30,150 nt of DNA, from positions 1-30,150 of the forward strand of contig CBDUYN010000130.1 of NCBI GenBank assembly GCA_965371445.1, given 5' to 3'. Positions within the stretch are counted from its first letter, which is position 1. Each line of letters begins with the position of its first letter. Under the pieces are notes generated by a model, which saw only the letters and a program-made list of their open reading frames with translations, was not told where the DNA came from and searched no databases. Made by a program: the position numbers and the translations under genes. Source of the DNA: DASWIG01 sp965371445 (GTDB lineage Bacteria > Acidobacteriota > Thermoanaerobaculia > Multivoradales > J023). Of the stretch, positions 13,144 through 20,648 are shown in pieces.

Positions 13144-15078
13144 ATGCCATTGAACAAAGCCCGAAACAAGAAGAAGACTCCTAAAGAAAGGCCCATTGAA
13201 CAAAGGACCATCGAGAAAGACCACTGCCCAACGATCCCCAGAACTCAGCGCCTCAATCTCTACGAGAACCTCGACCCGCTGTTCGACAAAGCAACCCGGC
13301 GGCGCGTCGGTCTCCGGGTCTTCTGCCCCGCCTACGGCCAAGACCCGTCAGCGGCGGGCATCGAAGACATCGACCTCCAGTGGGAGCCGGGCCTTGCGGA
13401 CGGACCCACCAGCTCCCGGCTCGCAGTGGTGGATTACAACGCCGATACCGGCAAGCTGACCGACCCGGCGCGCTGGGACGAGAAAGAGTGGGCCTTCGTC
13501 GACCCACAGGGAAAGCTGCTGACGGCTTGGAGCTTCACCGACGACGACTGCGACCCCCTGACCGGCGACATCGCCGAGAGCTTCCATTTCCACCAGGTCA
13601 ACGTCTGGGCCACCGTCCAGAGCGTGATCGAGTTCTATGAAGATCCCTGGGTGCTTGGACGTCCGGTGCCCTGGGCCTTCGCCGGCAACCGGCTGATCCT
13701 CGTGCCCCACGCCGGCTACGGCGAGAACGCCTACTACGACCGCGCGAGCAAGTCGCTTCAGCTCTACTGCTACGGCGATCCCGAGGATTCCAAGTACACC
13801 TGTCTGTCCCACGACATCCTGGCGCACGAGACTGGCCACGCCATCCTGGACGGCGTCCGCCCCTACTACCACGAGCACAGCTCGCCGCAGACCACCGCCT
13901 TCCACGAGTTCGTGGCGGATCTCACCGCCATCCTCACCGCGTTCCGCAACAACGTTCTGCGCGGTCTCGAGGCCAGCTTGGGGGATCTCGGGGATGCCGA
14001 GTTGATTGCGAACCTGGCTCAGGAGTTCGGCAGGAGCGTCGAGGGTCGACCCTACCTTCGCACTGCCCACAACGACGAGACGATGGAAGACGTGCGGGGT
14101 GACCACAGCCCTTACCGCATCTCCCAGGTCTTGACTGGCGCCCTGTTCGACATCCTCGTCGGGCTCACACATCACTACCTGCACCGCTACTACCCGCGCC
14201 AGAAGACCGGACCCTCAGCAAAGAAAGCTTTTTGGTGGGCCGCCGACCGCATCCGCCGAATCGCCTTCCAGCCCCTCGATTACCTGCCGCCGGTCGACGT
14301 CCAATTCCTCGACTATGCTCGGGCGGTCCTGCGCTGCCATGACCTCGCCAACCCTCAGGACCCACAAGGCTACCGCGGCCTGATGCTGAAGGCATTCCAC
14401 GACCGCGGCTTCTGCCGCCTGTCGGCGACAGACCACGAGGAAGGCCGATGCGAGCTGAGCTCTGAGCCGCTGCCTCATAAGTTGATCCACCACGACTTCG
14501 AGCGCCTCGCCGGCTCCCGTACCGCGGCCTACTACTTCCTCCACGACAACCGGGAAAAACTGTGCATCCCGGCGGACCAGGACCTGGTGGTGGCCGATCT
14601 CTACGAGACCCGCAAGTGGGACGTGGGTCGCACCCGGCTGCCGCGGGAGGTGGTGCTGGAGTACGTCTGGCGGGAGCCGGTCGAGCTCGACGAGCCCCGC
14701 TTCGGAGCCCTGCGGGGCCAGACCGTGGACCTTCTGTGTGGCGCCACTCTGGTGTTCGACGGCCTTGGCAACACCGTCTCCTGGATGCGCAAGCCGGGGA
14801 CTCAAGTCGACAAGGACGCCGGGGAGGGCGCCCGCCGCCGGGAACAGCTCAAAGACCACGTCGCCCGCCAAGCGCAGAGCGGAGCCCTCGGTCTGATGGA
14901 CGACGCCGAAGCCGACCAGCTTGGCCAGCTGGGGCCGCCGGTAGTGGCTCGGCTGCGCGACGGCACCGTGCAGCTAGAGGTCGCGTCCTGCTTTCGAGAC
15001 GACGAGGTGAGGAAGGCGGGCGAAGGCGAAGATGAACCTGACGAAACCGGAGCCGAGTCATGGACAACAAGCTTCTAG
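13144..15078 (+). CDS. Predicted zinc metallopeptidase (gluzincin, HETGH)
   Basis: A 644-aa protein with a gluzincin-type zinc site: HETGH at residues 228-232 (in SHDILAHETGHAILDG) and a downstream Glu at 255 in FHEFVADLTAIL. This is the thermolysin/fungalysin-like HExxH plus E arrangement. Unlike secreted M4 enzymes it has no signal peptide; the N-terminus is Lys/Arg-rich (MPLNKARNKKKTPKERP), pointing to a cytoplasmic protein or one exported by another route. The C-terminal 200 residues are unassigned and end in an acidic tail. Start: ATG at 13144 with GGGAGGAAG upstream. The gene overlaps the next by 19 bases. Substrate unknown; the duplicated-domain protein upstream is a plausible partner. 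Confidence 0.8.
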   Translation: MPLNKARNKKKTPKERPIEQRTIEKDHCPTIPRTQRLNLYENLDPLFDKATRRRVGLRVFCPAYGQDPSAAGIEDIDLQWEPGLADGPTSSRLAVVDYNADTGKLTDPARWDEKEWAFVDPQGKLLTAWSFTDDDCDPLTGDIAESFHFHQVNVWATVQSVIEFYEDPWVLGRPVPWAFAGNRLILVPHAGYGENAYYDRASKSLQLYCYGDPEDSKYTCLSHDILAHETGHAILDGVRPYYHEHSSPQTTAFHEFVADLTAILTAFRNNVLRGLEASLGDLGDAELIANLAQEFGRSVEGRPYLRTAHNDETMEDVRGDHSPYRISQVLTGALFDILVGLTHHYLHRYYPRQKTGPSAKKAFWWAADRIRRIAFQPLDYLPPVDVQFLDYARAVLRCHDLANPQDPQGYRGLMLKAFHDRGFCRLSATDHEEGRCELSSEPLPHKLIHHDFERLAGSRTAAYYFLHDNREKLCIPADQDLVVADLYETRKWDVGRTRLPREVVLEYVWREPVELDEPRFGALRGQTVDLLCGATLVFDGLGNTVSWMRKPGTQVDKDAGEGARRREQLKDHVARQAQSGALGLMDDAEADQLGQLGPPVVARLRDGTVQLEVASCFRDDEVRKAGEGEDEPDETGAESWTTSF

Positions 15079-16421
15079 TACGCCTCTACAACGTCGGCCT
15101 GGGGGACTGCATCTACCTGCGCGTCCCCGATGGCGGAGAGCACCGTCACATCCTGATCGACTGCGGTAACAAGTTCGGCAGCGCCGGCGACTTGCGGGCA
15201 GCCATCCACGACCTGGAGACCCGGCTTCCGCCGCTCGACAGCGATCCTGGCAAGAAGCAGCTCGACGTCCTGGTCGTGACCCATGCTCACGAGGACCACG
15301 TCCGGGGCTTCGATCGCACGGTGTTCGAGAACATCCACATCGACCACCTTTGGTTGAGCACCGCCATGGACCCGAATCACCGGCAGGTTGAAGAAGCGCA
15401 AGCTCGCCAGGCGTTTGCTGTCTCGACCCTGGAAAACCTGAGGCGATCGGCCCTGAGCCCGGCGGTCGCCGATCTGGTGGACTCCCTCTACGGTCTGAGC
15501 AAGGGCGAGGCTCTCGAGACCCTGACCAAAGGTTTGCTCGGAGCCAACGGCGTCCCACCGCTCTACGTCCACGCCGACACCCCGAAAGACGACCTCGATC
15601 TGTTCACCGCCGAGGGGACGCGGCTGCGGGTACTGGCGCCGATGGACGACATCGACCATTTCTACGTCGGCAGAACCCACGAGGCTCTGACGGGTTTCCA
15701 GGCCTTCACCAAGTCGATGGCAGAGCGCTCCCCGCGTCCACCGGACGCCGAGGAGGAAGAAGAGGAAGAACAGTGGCCGCGCAACATTAGCCGCGCCGAC
15801 TTCCTTCGGCTGCGCCAGCGATTGTCCCTCAACGCGCTGTCCTTCGTCCTCAAGCAGGGTCACCTGGTGAACAACACCAGCGTGGTGCTGTTGCTTGAGT
15901 GGCGCGGCCGGCGGCTGGTGTTCACCGGCGATGCCGAAGTCAAGACCAGCTTTCGTGGCGAGCTCAAGAAGGGCTGCAGCAACGGCAGCTGGAACGTCAT
16001 GTGGGCGATGCAGCACGACGCCCTCAAGGAGCCCGTGGACTTCCTGAAGGTGGGCCATCACGGCAGCGACAACGCCACGCCGTGGACGGTGAAGACGGTC
16101 AAGAAAATCGATGGCGACGGGCGCGAGGAGCATCCGATCAACCGCATCCTGGACGCCCTGCTGCCCCCCGGCGAAAATCCCACAGCCCTCGCCGTGGTCT
16201 CCACCCGCCGCACCAAGAGCTACCGCCGGATTCCCGACCCCGGGCTGATGGAGGAGCTCGGCCAGCGGGTCTCCAACGTCCGCTGCTACCACGAGCCGAC
16301 GGACAAGGGTCACTTCGTGCCTTCGAACGTTCGCCAGCCCCAGCGGACCGACCTTGAGCATCAGCAGACGGAGAGCGCGCGAGTGCCCTACGTCGACATC
16401 GAGCTGGCGCCTCGCCCTTGA
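15060..16421 (+). CDS. ComEC-like metallo-beta-lactamase-fold hydrolase
   Basis: A 453-aa stand-alone MBL-fold protein. It has the metal motif HAHEDH (residues 75-80 in VVTHAHEDHVRGF), FTGDAE (288-293) and LKVGHHGSDNAT (329-340), the signature set of the ComEC/Rec2-type MBL branch. The membrane channel of ComEC is absent. A Glu run (231-237) marks an insertion or linker between the two MBL halves. Such soluble relatives act on phosphodiester or other ester substrates and often sit in phage-defence or conflict loci. The start codon lies inside the metallopeptidase gene (19-base overlap), showing tight translational linkage between the two enzymes. Confidence 0.88.
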   Translation: MDNKLLVRLYNVGLGDCIYLRVPDGGEHRHILIDCGNKFGSAGDLRAAIHDLETRLPPLDSDPGKKQLDVLVVTHAHEDHVRGFDRTVFENIHIDHLWLSTAMDPNHRQVEEAQARQAFAVSTLENLRRSALSPAVADLVDSLYGLSKGEALETLTKGLLGANGVPPLYVHADTPKDDLDLFTAEGTRLRVLAPMDDIDHFYVGRTHEALTGFQAFTKSMAERSPRPPDAEEEEEEEQWPRNISRADFLRLRQRLSLNALSFVLKQGHLVNNTSVVLLLEWRGRRLVFTGDAEVKTSFRGELKKGCSNGSWNVMWAMQHDALKEPVDFLKVGHHGSDNATPWTVKTVKKIDGDGREEHPINRILDALLPPGENPTALAVVSTRRTKSYRRIPDPGLMEELGQRVSNVRCYHEPTDKGHFVPSNVRQPQRTDLEHQQTESARVPYVDIELAPRP

Positions 16422-16468
16422 GCGGCCGCTGGCATCAGCAACTGACTTTTCGAAGAAGGGAGCACGCT

Positions 16469-17509
16469 ATGAGCCTCGAAAAAGGGTCCACCGTAAAGTT
16501 CACGTACAAGGCAATAGAAGCCGCAGGATTGGGTTGGGAGGTGCACCTTGAGCCGGTGTACCTTGAGAGGGATCGGTGGCGGCATCCGGACACCCTGGGG
16601 GAGAACCGCTGGAGGGATCTGGACACCGGTGATCTGGGTACACGTGTCACGAAGCACAGGACCGTCGTGCGTTCGAATGACGGCTACCCACTGGGTATCG
16701 TTGGACGGCACTACGTGCCCATTCAGAACAACGAAATGTTCGAGTTCGCTGATAAGTTTCGGACGCTGATGTCCCAAAAAACTGAAGAAGGAGGAGCCGG
16801 AATCCTCGCCGCGACGAAGCCCAAGGTGATCGCCTTGGCTGAGATCGACGAGGGACGGCGCGTGTATGTGGTTCTGGAATTGCCAGTGTCTTCGGACGCG
16901 ATTGAGCCAAACGATGATCTGACGCGGTTCTTCGTCACGATGGTGACCTCTCATGACGGATCGGCAGCGTTTCGTATCGGCTTGGTGCCGACGTGGATGG
17001 CATCCACGGATCCATTCCGACTCGGGTTGGTGAATTACTCGCCAATTGTGTGGACCATTCGTCACACCAAAGCCGCGGGCTTGCTCAGCAAAGACCTAAA
17101 AGGGTTCGTCGAGGAGATTCCTGGCTACCTGAATAATTTTATTATCCTTAGAGACCAAATGTCGAAAAAGAAAGTCAGCGACGAAGCGTTTAAAAGCTTC
17201 TTGGAGAAGCTGATTCCGATTCCAAAAAAAGCCCTGAAGAGGACCGAAAGCATCCGGTTGCGATACCGAAAAGAAATTCAGAAGGCCTACGTCGATTCGA
17301 CCAATAAGGTGCCACGTGGCAGTCGGTGGGGCGTGGTCAACGCCGTTGCGGCCTGGGAGCAGTGGGCGAAACCGGTAAGAAATGTGAAGCCCGAGGACCG
17401 AACCGAGTGGCTGCTGACATCGCTCGTCAAAGGGCGCGGTACCGAGTACCTTAACCGTGCCCTGGTCTTGCTCGCGCCGAAGCAGGACGGGGCTTGGCCG
17501 AGCCTCTAG
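16469..17509 (+). CDS. DUF932 (phage/plasmid-like) protein
   Basis: A 346-aa protein matching DUF932. It has early TKHRTVVRSNDGYPLGIVG and HYVPIQNNEMFEFAD, the central FVTMVTSHDGSAAFRIGLVP and WTIRHTKAAG, then a helical C-terminus. DUF932 proteins are common on phages, plasmids and integrated elements; their function is unknown. The ATG at 16469 has GAAGGGAG upstream. It starts 47 bases after the MBL gene, so it may be the last member of the riboswitch transcript. Its base composition is visibly more AT-rich than the genes before it (many AAA and GAT codons), which points to a separate, recently acquired origin. Confidence 0.8.
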   Translation: MSLEKGSTVKFTYKAIEAAGLGWEVHLEPVYLERDRWRHPDTLGENRWRDLDTGDLGTRVTKHRTVVRSNDGYPLGIVGRHYVPIQNNEMFEFADKFRTLMSQKTEEGGAGILAATKPKVIALAEIDEGRRVYVVLELPVSSDAIEPNDDLTRFFVTMVTSHDGSAAFRIGLVPTWMASTDPFRLGLVNYSPIVWTIRHTKAAGLLSKDLKGFVEEIPGYLNNFIILRDQMSKKKVSDEAFKSFLEKLIPIPKKALKRTESIRLRYRKEIQKAYVDSTNKVPRGSRWGVVNAVAAWEQWAKPVRNVKPEDRTEWLLTSLVKGRGTEYLNRALVLLAPKQDGAWPSL

Positions 17510-17749
17510 GAAACATTGCGCTTCACAGCCGGAGGGCCCTGCGGTCGACCGGATGATGCGGCAGGAGTACGGAGACCTGCAAATCCTAGAGAGTCGTCAT
17601 CATCGTCAGCCGCCAGCCCCCGGGAACTTGATCCTGTCGCAGATGGCGGGGACATACCTCGACGCCGACTTCGATCCGGTCGTCTCCAAGTCGCTAGGTC
17701 CTTCGGGCAGGGCGAATCTCCTCGCCGAAGGCGCTCCGCCGGATCAAGG

Positions 17750-18103
17750 TCAGCGCTCCTTCGGCGTCGGGCGCTGGGCGGCGGCGCCAACGTGCGTTGC
17801 GACGTCGGCGTGTGGCTCGAGCCCGACGCCTTCCGCGCCGAGCGCCGCACGGGCGTCCTGCCGGCGGAAGACCTGGAGCGCGTCCGCGGACGCCGGCACG
17901 CCTTTCTCGAAGGCCGCCTCGAGCCGTCGCTTCTCGAAGCGGCGGCTGACGAGGATCCGGAGTACAGTCGCTGGCGCGAGACGACCCTCGGCGATGAGCG
18001 TCAGCGGTCCGAGGAGATGGGTCGGCAGATCAGGCTCGCCGGGTTGACGGGGAAGGAGGTCGTGAAGCTTGAGGAGAGGTATCTCGTCATGGTCCGGCGG
18101 TGA
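17750..18103 (+). other. Possible gene remnant, unrecognised
   Basis: The plus-strand frame ending at the TGA 18101-18103 has a protein-like stretch: VRCDVGVWLEPDAFRAERRT, VLPAEDLERVRGRRHAFLEG, LEPSLLEAAADEDPEYSRW and LTGKEVVKLEERYLVMVRR. The upstream part of the same frame (17516-17750) is Arg/Ser/Pro-rich and looks non-coding. I see no start codon with a ribosome binding site. It is either a decayed gene or a chance frame. The rest of 17510-18127 shows nothing else I can support. Confidence 0.3.
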
Positions 18104-18127
18104 CGGTTCCGAAGGGCGAGAATCCCG

Positions 18128-18144
18128 CGACGCGTCACATCCCG
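18128..18144. repeat. 17-bp direct repeat, left copy
   Basis: CGACGCGTCACATCCCG, identical to 19406-19422. The two copies bracket the toxin-antitoxin pair; the other copy lies exactly where the minus-strand polyferredoxin gene loses its family sequence. Confidence 0.85.
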
Positions 18145-18191
18145 GTGCGCATCTCCATCGGCTGCGCCAGCAGCCAGAGGTTGACCGCGTG
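18135..18191 (-). pseudogene. Possible detached 3' end of the polyferredoxin gene
   Basis: A short minus-strand frame open from 18251 ends HAVNLWLLAQPMEMRTGM and a TGA that lies inside the 17-bp repeat. The hydrophobic LWLLAQPM followed by a short charged end looks like the last transmembrane helix of a membrane ferredoxin, such as the gene cut at about 19423. If so, the middle of that gene was lost when the toxin-antitoxin segment arrived. This rests on a very short match recalled from the family. Confidence 0.3.
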
Positions 18192-18327
18192 CTTTTCTTC
18201 TGGAACAACGACCTCGTCGCGGCGCTTTACGCTCCGGCCTTCAAGCACCACATTTCACATCCCGGCCGAGGAAAGCATGGGCTACGTCCAGGCGGTGGCG
18301 ATGTTCGCAGGCACTCGGTCGAGGAGG

Positions 18328-18726
18328 TCACGGCAATCCCGCAACAGCGCCCTCGAAGTCGGTATCGGTAGGAGACTCTTTTCTCGGGAAGGCCTCTGCG
18401 AGAACGACCTTCTGCTCTTCACAGTAGGCAACGACCACCAAGCGCAGGCCACCGCTCTTTCCACGCCCTGGAAGCCCCCACCTCACCTTCAGGATCTTCC
18501 CGCCTTTCTGGGTCGCACCCATCGGAGATATGCTATTCCCCTGCTCGTACCTGCAATCGCCCGACGAAAAATAGCCACATAAGAACTCTTTGATCGCTTG
18601 TTTGTTTTCTTCATAGACCTGCGGACCGAGCTTGTCCTTGAGCGTCTTGATCCCATAAGCCCTACTGCCGACAGTCCAGGTGACGTCATCAGGTCGCACA
18701 ACCCGATCGGAAGCAGCACTCACCAT
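18328..18726 (-). CDS. RelE-like toxin of a Panacea TA module
   Basis: A 132-aa protein. Its C-terminal half carries the RelE/HigB-type stretch ILKVRWGLPGRGKSGGLRLV (residues 78-97), then VVAYCEEQKVVLAEAFPRKE. The (K/R)..PG.GKSGG.R pattern is typical of RelE-superfamily mRNA interferases that cleave mRNA on the ribosome. The N-terminal 60 residues (MVSAASDRVVRPDDVTWTVG and a Glu/Lys-rich helix with two Cys) are longer than in short RelE proteins. The gene starts 7 bases inside the antitoxin gene, the usual antitoxin-first coupled arrangement. Activity is inferred from the motif and the pairing. Confidence 0.75.
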   Translation of the reverse strand: MVSAASDRVVRPDDVTWTVGSRAYGIKTLKDKLGPQVYEENKQAIKEFLCGYFSSGDCRYEQGNSISPMGATQKGGKILKVRWGLPGRGKSGGLRLVVVAYCEEQKVVLAEAFPRKESPTDTDFEGAVAGLP

Positions 18727-19292
18727 ACAGATTCACCAAAATCCTCCGCCGCTTCAACCTCCCGAGAATTCAGAGGCTCAGTAAGCCAAGGGTCCGTATC
18801 GACGATCTGCTGCATGGCAATTAGGAGGTTGATCGGACGTGGCTTTCCTTCCTTTTCCCACCCCTGTTCGTAAGCCAGCTTCCAACCGGGATTCTCATGT
18901 GAGAGCTCGGACACACGGCCCGAGGTCTGCGGAGCCATCCAACGCGCAATCTTGCCGGCAAGGTCAAGCAAGGGCTCATCCATGAAGACCCCGTCCTGAA
19001 ACTCCCTCTTCAAGCAGATCGGCTTCGCCATTCCGTGCTCCTCCTGCACCGCGATCCCCGCCTCCTCAAGTGGCTTGATGAGCCTCTTCTGGTACTGAGC
19101 GACGACCGGCCCCTGCTCCAGGGCGATGAACGTGTTCTGGGTGACGACCTCGCCGAAGTCGCGCAACGCAGCAAGGTCGAGGTAGAACAGAGCCTTGTTC
19201 AAGACGACCGTGTTCATCCTCCGGGACGGTGCTGCGGCGAGAATCGCAGCTGCCGCCTCGACGACTCTCTGGCTCTTTTCGCTGGTTGCCAT
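18720..19292 (-). CDS. Panacea/SocA-like antitoxin (DUF4065)
   Basis: A 190-aa protein with the Panacea (SocA-like, DUF4065) core at about residues 26-70: MNTVVLNKALFYLDLAALRD, then TFIALEQGPVVAQYQKRL. This matches the family pattern LNKLLY.AD......G......Y.A...GPV. Panacea domains act as antitoxins for many unrelated toxin folds. An AAGGAG Shine-Dalgarno precedes the ATG at 19292. It overlaps the RelE-like toxin gene by 7 bases. A -10-like element and a long inverted repeat lie just upstream, consistent with autoregulation. The segment sits at the broken end of a polyferredoxin gene and is less GC-rich than its surroundings. Confidence 0.8.
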   Translation of the reverse strand: MATSEKSQRVVEAAAAILAAAPSRRMNTVVLNKALFYLDLAALRDFGEVVTQNTFIALEQGPVVAQYQKRLIKPLEEAGIAVQEEHGMAKPICLKREFQDGVFMDEPLLDLAGKIARWMAPQTSGRVSELSHENPGWKLAYEQGWEKEGKPRPINLLIAMQQIVDTDPWLTEPLNSREVEAAEDFGESVW

Positions 19293-19341
19293 GGTGCGCT
19301 CTCCTTCGTTGGCGACCTGCCGTGGTGTTATCCCTGGCTTG

Positions 19342-19374
19342 GGACACAGCTCCCCCGAGCTGAGTCCAAGTATA
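19342..19374 (-). promoter_or_regulatory. Candidate TA promoter and operator
   Basis: On the minus strand a -10-like TATACT (19369-19374) is followed at once by an inverted repeat with 11-base arms and a 4-base spacer (19342-19367; arms GGACACAGCTC and GAGCTGAGTCC, one mismatch). It would overlap the transcription start of the antitoxin gene about 50 bases downstream, the usual place for TA autorepression. No strong -35 is seen. Confidence 0.5.
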
Positions 19375-19405
19375 GCACGACTCGGAGAAGGCGTTCCGTC
19401 GAGGC

Positions 19406-19422
19406 CGACGCGTCACATCCCG
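19406..19422. repeat. 17-bp direct repeat, right copy
   Basis: Identical to 18128-18144. It marks the point at which the minus-strand polyferredoxin sequence stops making sense. Confidence 0.85.
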
Positions 19423-20052
19423 ACGCCGGGCCAGGGCCATGAAGGCGAGATAGATCGTCCCCGGGACGAGAAGCATCAAGCTCATGCCGACGCTGAACGC
19501 CGAGAGGTACTCCCACCCGGTCACGCCACGGACCCAGGCGAGCGTCTTCATCCATGCCGGCGTCATCGTCAAGCCGTGGAACGACGTCAACGAGAGCATG
19601 ACGAGCGCCAGGATCGCCTCGTCGCGCCGCGGCTGGCGGACCGTGACGAGATCGCTCCCCCAGGGCCGCAGGTTCAAGGCGACGTTGTCCTTGCGGCAGC
19701 TCTTCATGCACTCCGTGCAGACGGTGCAGTAGGTGTTCGCCTGCATGCCGGCGAGGCACTGCCCAGTAGGACACGGGTAGCCGTTTTCGTTGCCCCGGAG
19801 GCAGTCCTTCGCCTTGCAGGTGCGGCAGACGTCGAGGTCGCGGGCCGCCCGGACCTCGACCGGTGCCAATAAGCTGTAAAGCCCGCAGATCCGTCCGACG
19901 AGACACCCGTAGCGGCAGAACGAACGGCGCTCGAAAAGGGGCGCCGGCAAGACCGCGAGAAGCACCATCGCGAGCCCCAGGATCGCCGTGTCCTGGCTTG
20001 CCGTGTCGTGGACGCCGGTCTCACCGCCGGTGGCGTCGCGGGGATCGCTCAT
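19423..20052 (-). pseudogene. Truncated membrane polyferredoxin (NapH/NosR-like)
   Basis: This starts with an ATG overlapping the stop of the upstream gene (ATGA). It has a hydrophobic segment, then SFCRYGCLVGRICGLYSLL, Cys-rich VCRTCKAKDCLRGNENGYP, a 4Fe-4S motif CTVCTECMKSC, and two more membrane segments ending in LMLLVPGTIYLAFMALARR. Family relatives carry further transmembrane helices after this point. Here the frame stays open to 19066 but runs through the TA promoter and antitoxin gene with no family-like sequence. The protein is therefore probably C-terminally truncated and non-functional. Its role would have been electron transfer across the membrane. Confidence 0.75.
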
Positions 20053-20648
20053 GCCGTCGCCTCCCGCCGCCGCCGGAGGACGCCGCGGCGCTGGCGCCTC
20101 TTGACGAAAGCCACCGACAGCACCGCGAGGCCGAGGATGGCCGCCGCGGCGAAGATCAGAGGCCGATCGTCGGTCTCGCCGATCGTCACCGGAAACGGGA
20201 TCCGTGTCACGCCGCCCTGGTTTGGAAAGAGTACCCGGACCTCGTAGGCCTCCGCCTCCTTGAACGCGACGAAGAACTTGTAGTCGTTCTTTTCAGGTCC
20301 GGTCCCCGGCTGGATCTGAAAACCTTCGACGACCGGCTCGTCGCCATACAGGAAATGTTTGCGGAAGGCCTCGACGCGCAGACGATCGCGAAAGACCTCG
20401 CCGGTTTCCCGGTTGCGGACGTAGAGCTTGAAACGCACCGAATCGCCCGGCTTCGGGAAGCCCGGGAAATGGGTGAAGACGAGGTCGTTCGGCCCCACCT
20501 GGGCGAGGACCTCCATGTAGGGGATCTGCGGGTACTCCTCGCCGTACTTGTAGTGCGGTATGCCGAGGAAGTGATGGGCCGCCGCGGCGGCCGGCAGGAG
20601 GAGGCAGGCGGCGACGAGCGCCGGGACGATTCGATTCTTCAAGCTCAT
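20049..20648 (-). CDS. Membrane-anchored periplasmic protein of the ferredoxin operon
   Basis: A 199-aa protein with a signal peptide (IVPALVAACLLLPAAAAAHH), a beta-rich extracytoplasmic domain with PGFPKPGDSVRFKLYVRN and EAYEVRVLFPNQGGVTRIPF, and one C-terminal membrane helix (LIFAAAAILGLAVLSVAFV) followed by an Arg-rich cytoplasmic end. The layout resembles FixH/YtkA-like immunoglobulin-fold proteins, but I cannot name the family. Start and stop overlap both neighbours by ATGA (20645-20648 and 20049-20052), so it belongs to one coupled operon with the two iron-sulfur proteins. It looks intact although both neighbours are damaged. Confidence 0.75.
   Translation of the reverse strand: MSLKNRIVPALVAACLLLPAAAAAHHFLGIPHYKYGEEYPQIPYMEVLAQVGPNDLVFTHFPGFPKPGDSVRFKLYVRNRETGEVFRDRLRVEAFRKHFLYGDEPVVEGFQIQPGTGPEKNDYKFFVAFKEAEAYEVRVLFPNQGGVTRIPFPVTIGETDDRPLIFAAAAILGLAVLSVAFVKRRQRRGVLRRRREATA

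Noticed and set aside
15075..16361. A 428-codon minus-strand open frame
   Set aside because: It lies opposite the MBL hydrolase, whose metal motifs are all in the plus frame. The composition is typical of an antisense shadow.
18135..18200. IS66 TnpB fragment (WLLAQPMEMRTGM resembles LA..PVDMRKG)
   Set aside because: The match is a few residues, a stop follows at once, and no terminal repeats or other IS66 genes are present. A membrane-helix gene end explains it as well.
18128..19422. Ordinary transposon with 17-bp target-site duplication
   Set aside because: There is no transposase, integrase or terminal inverted repeat between the copies, so only a bracketed segment is claimed.
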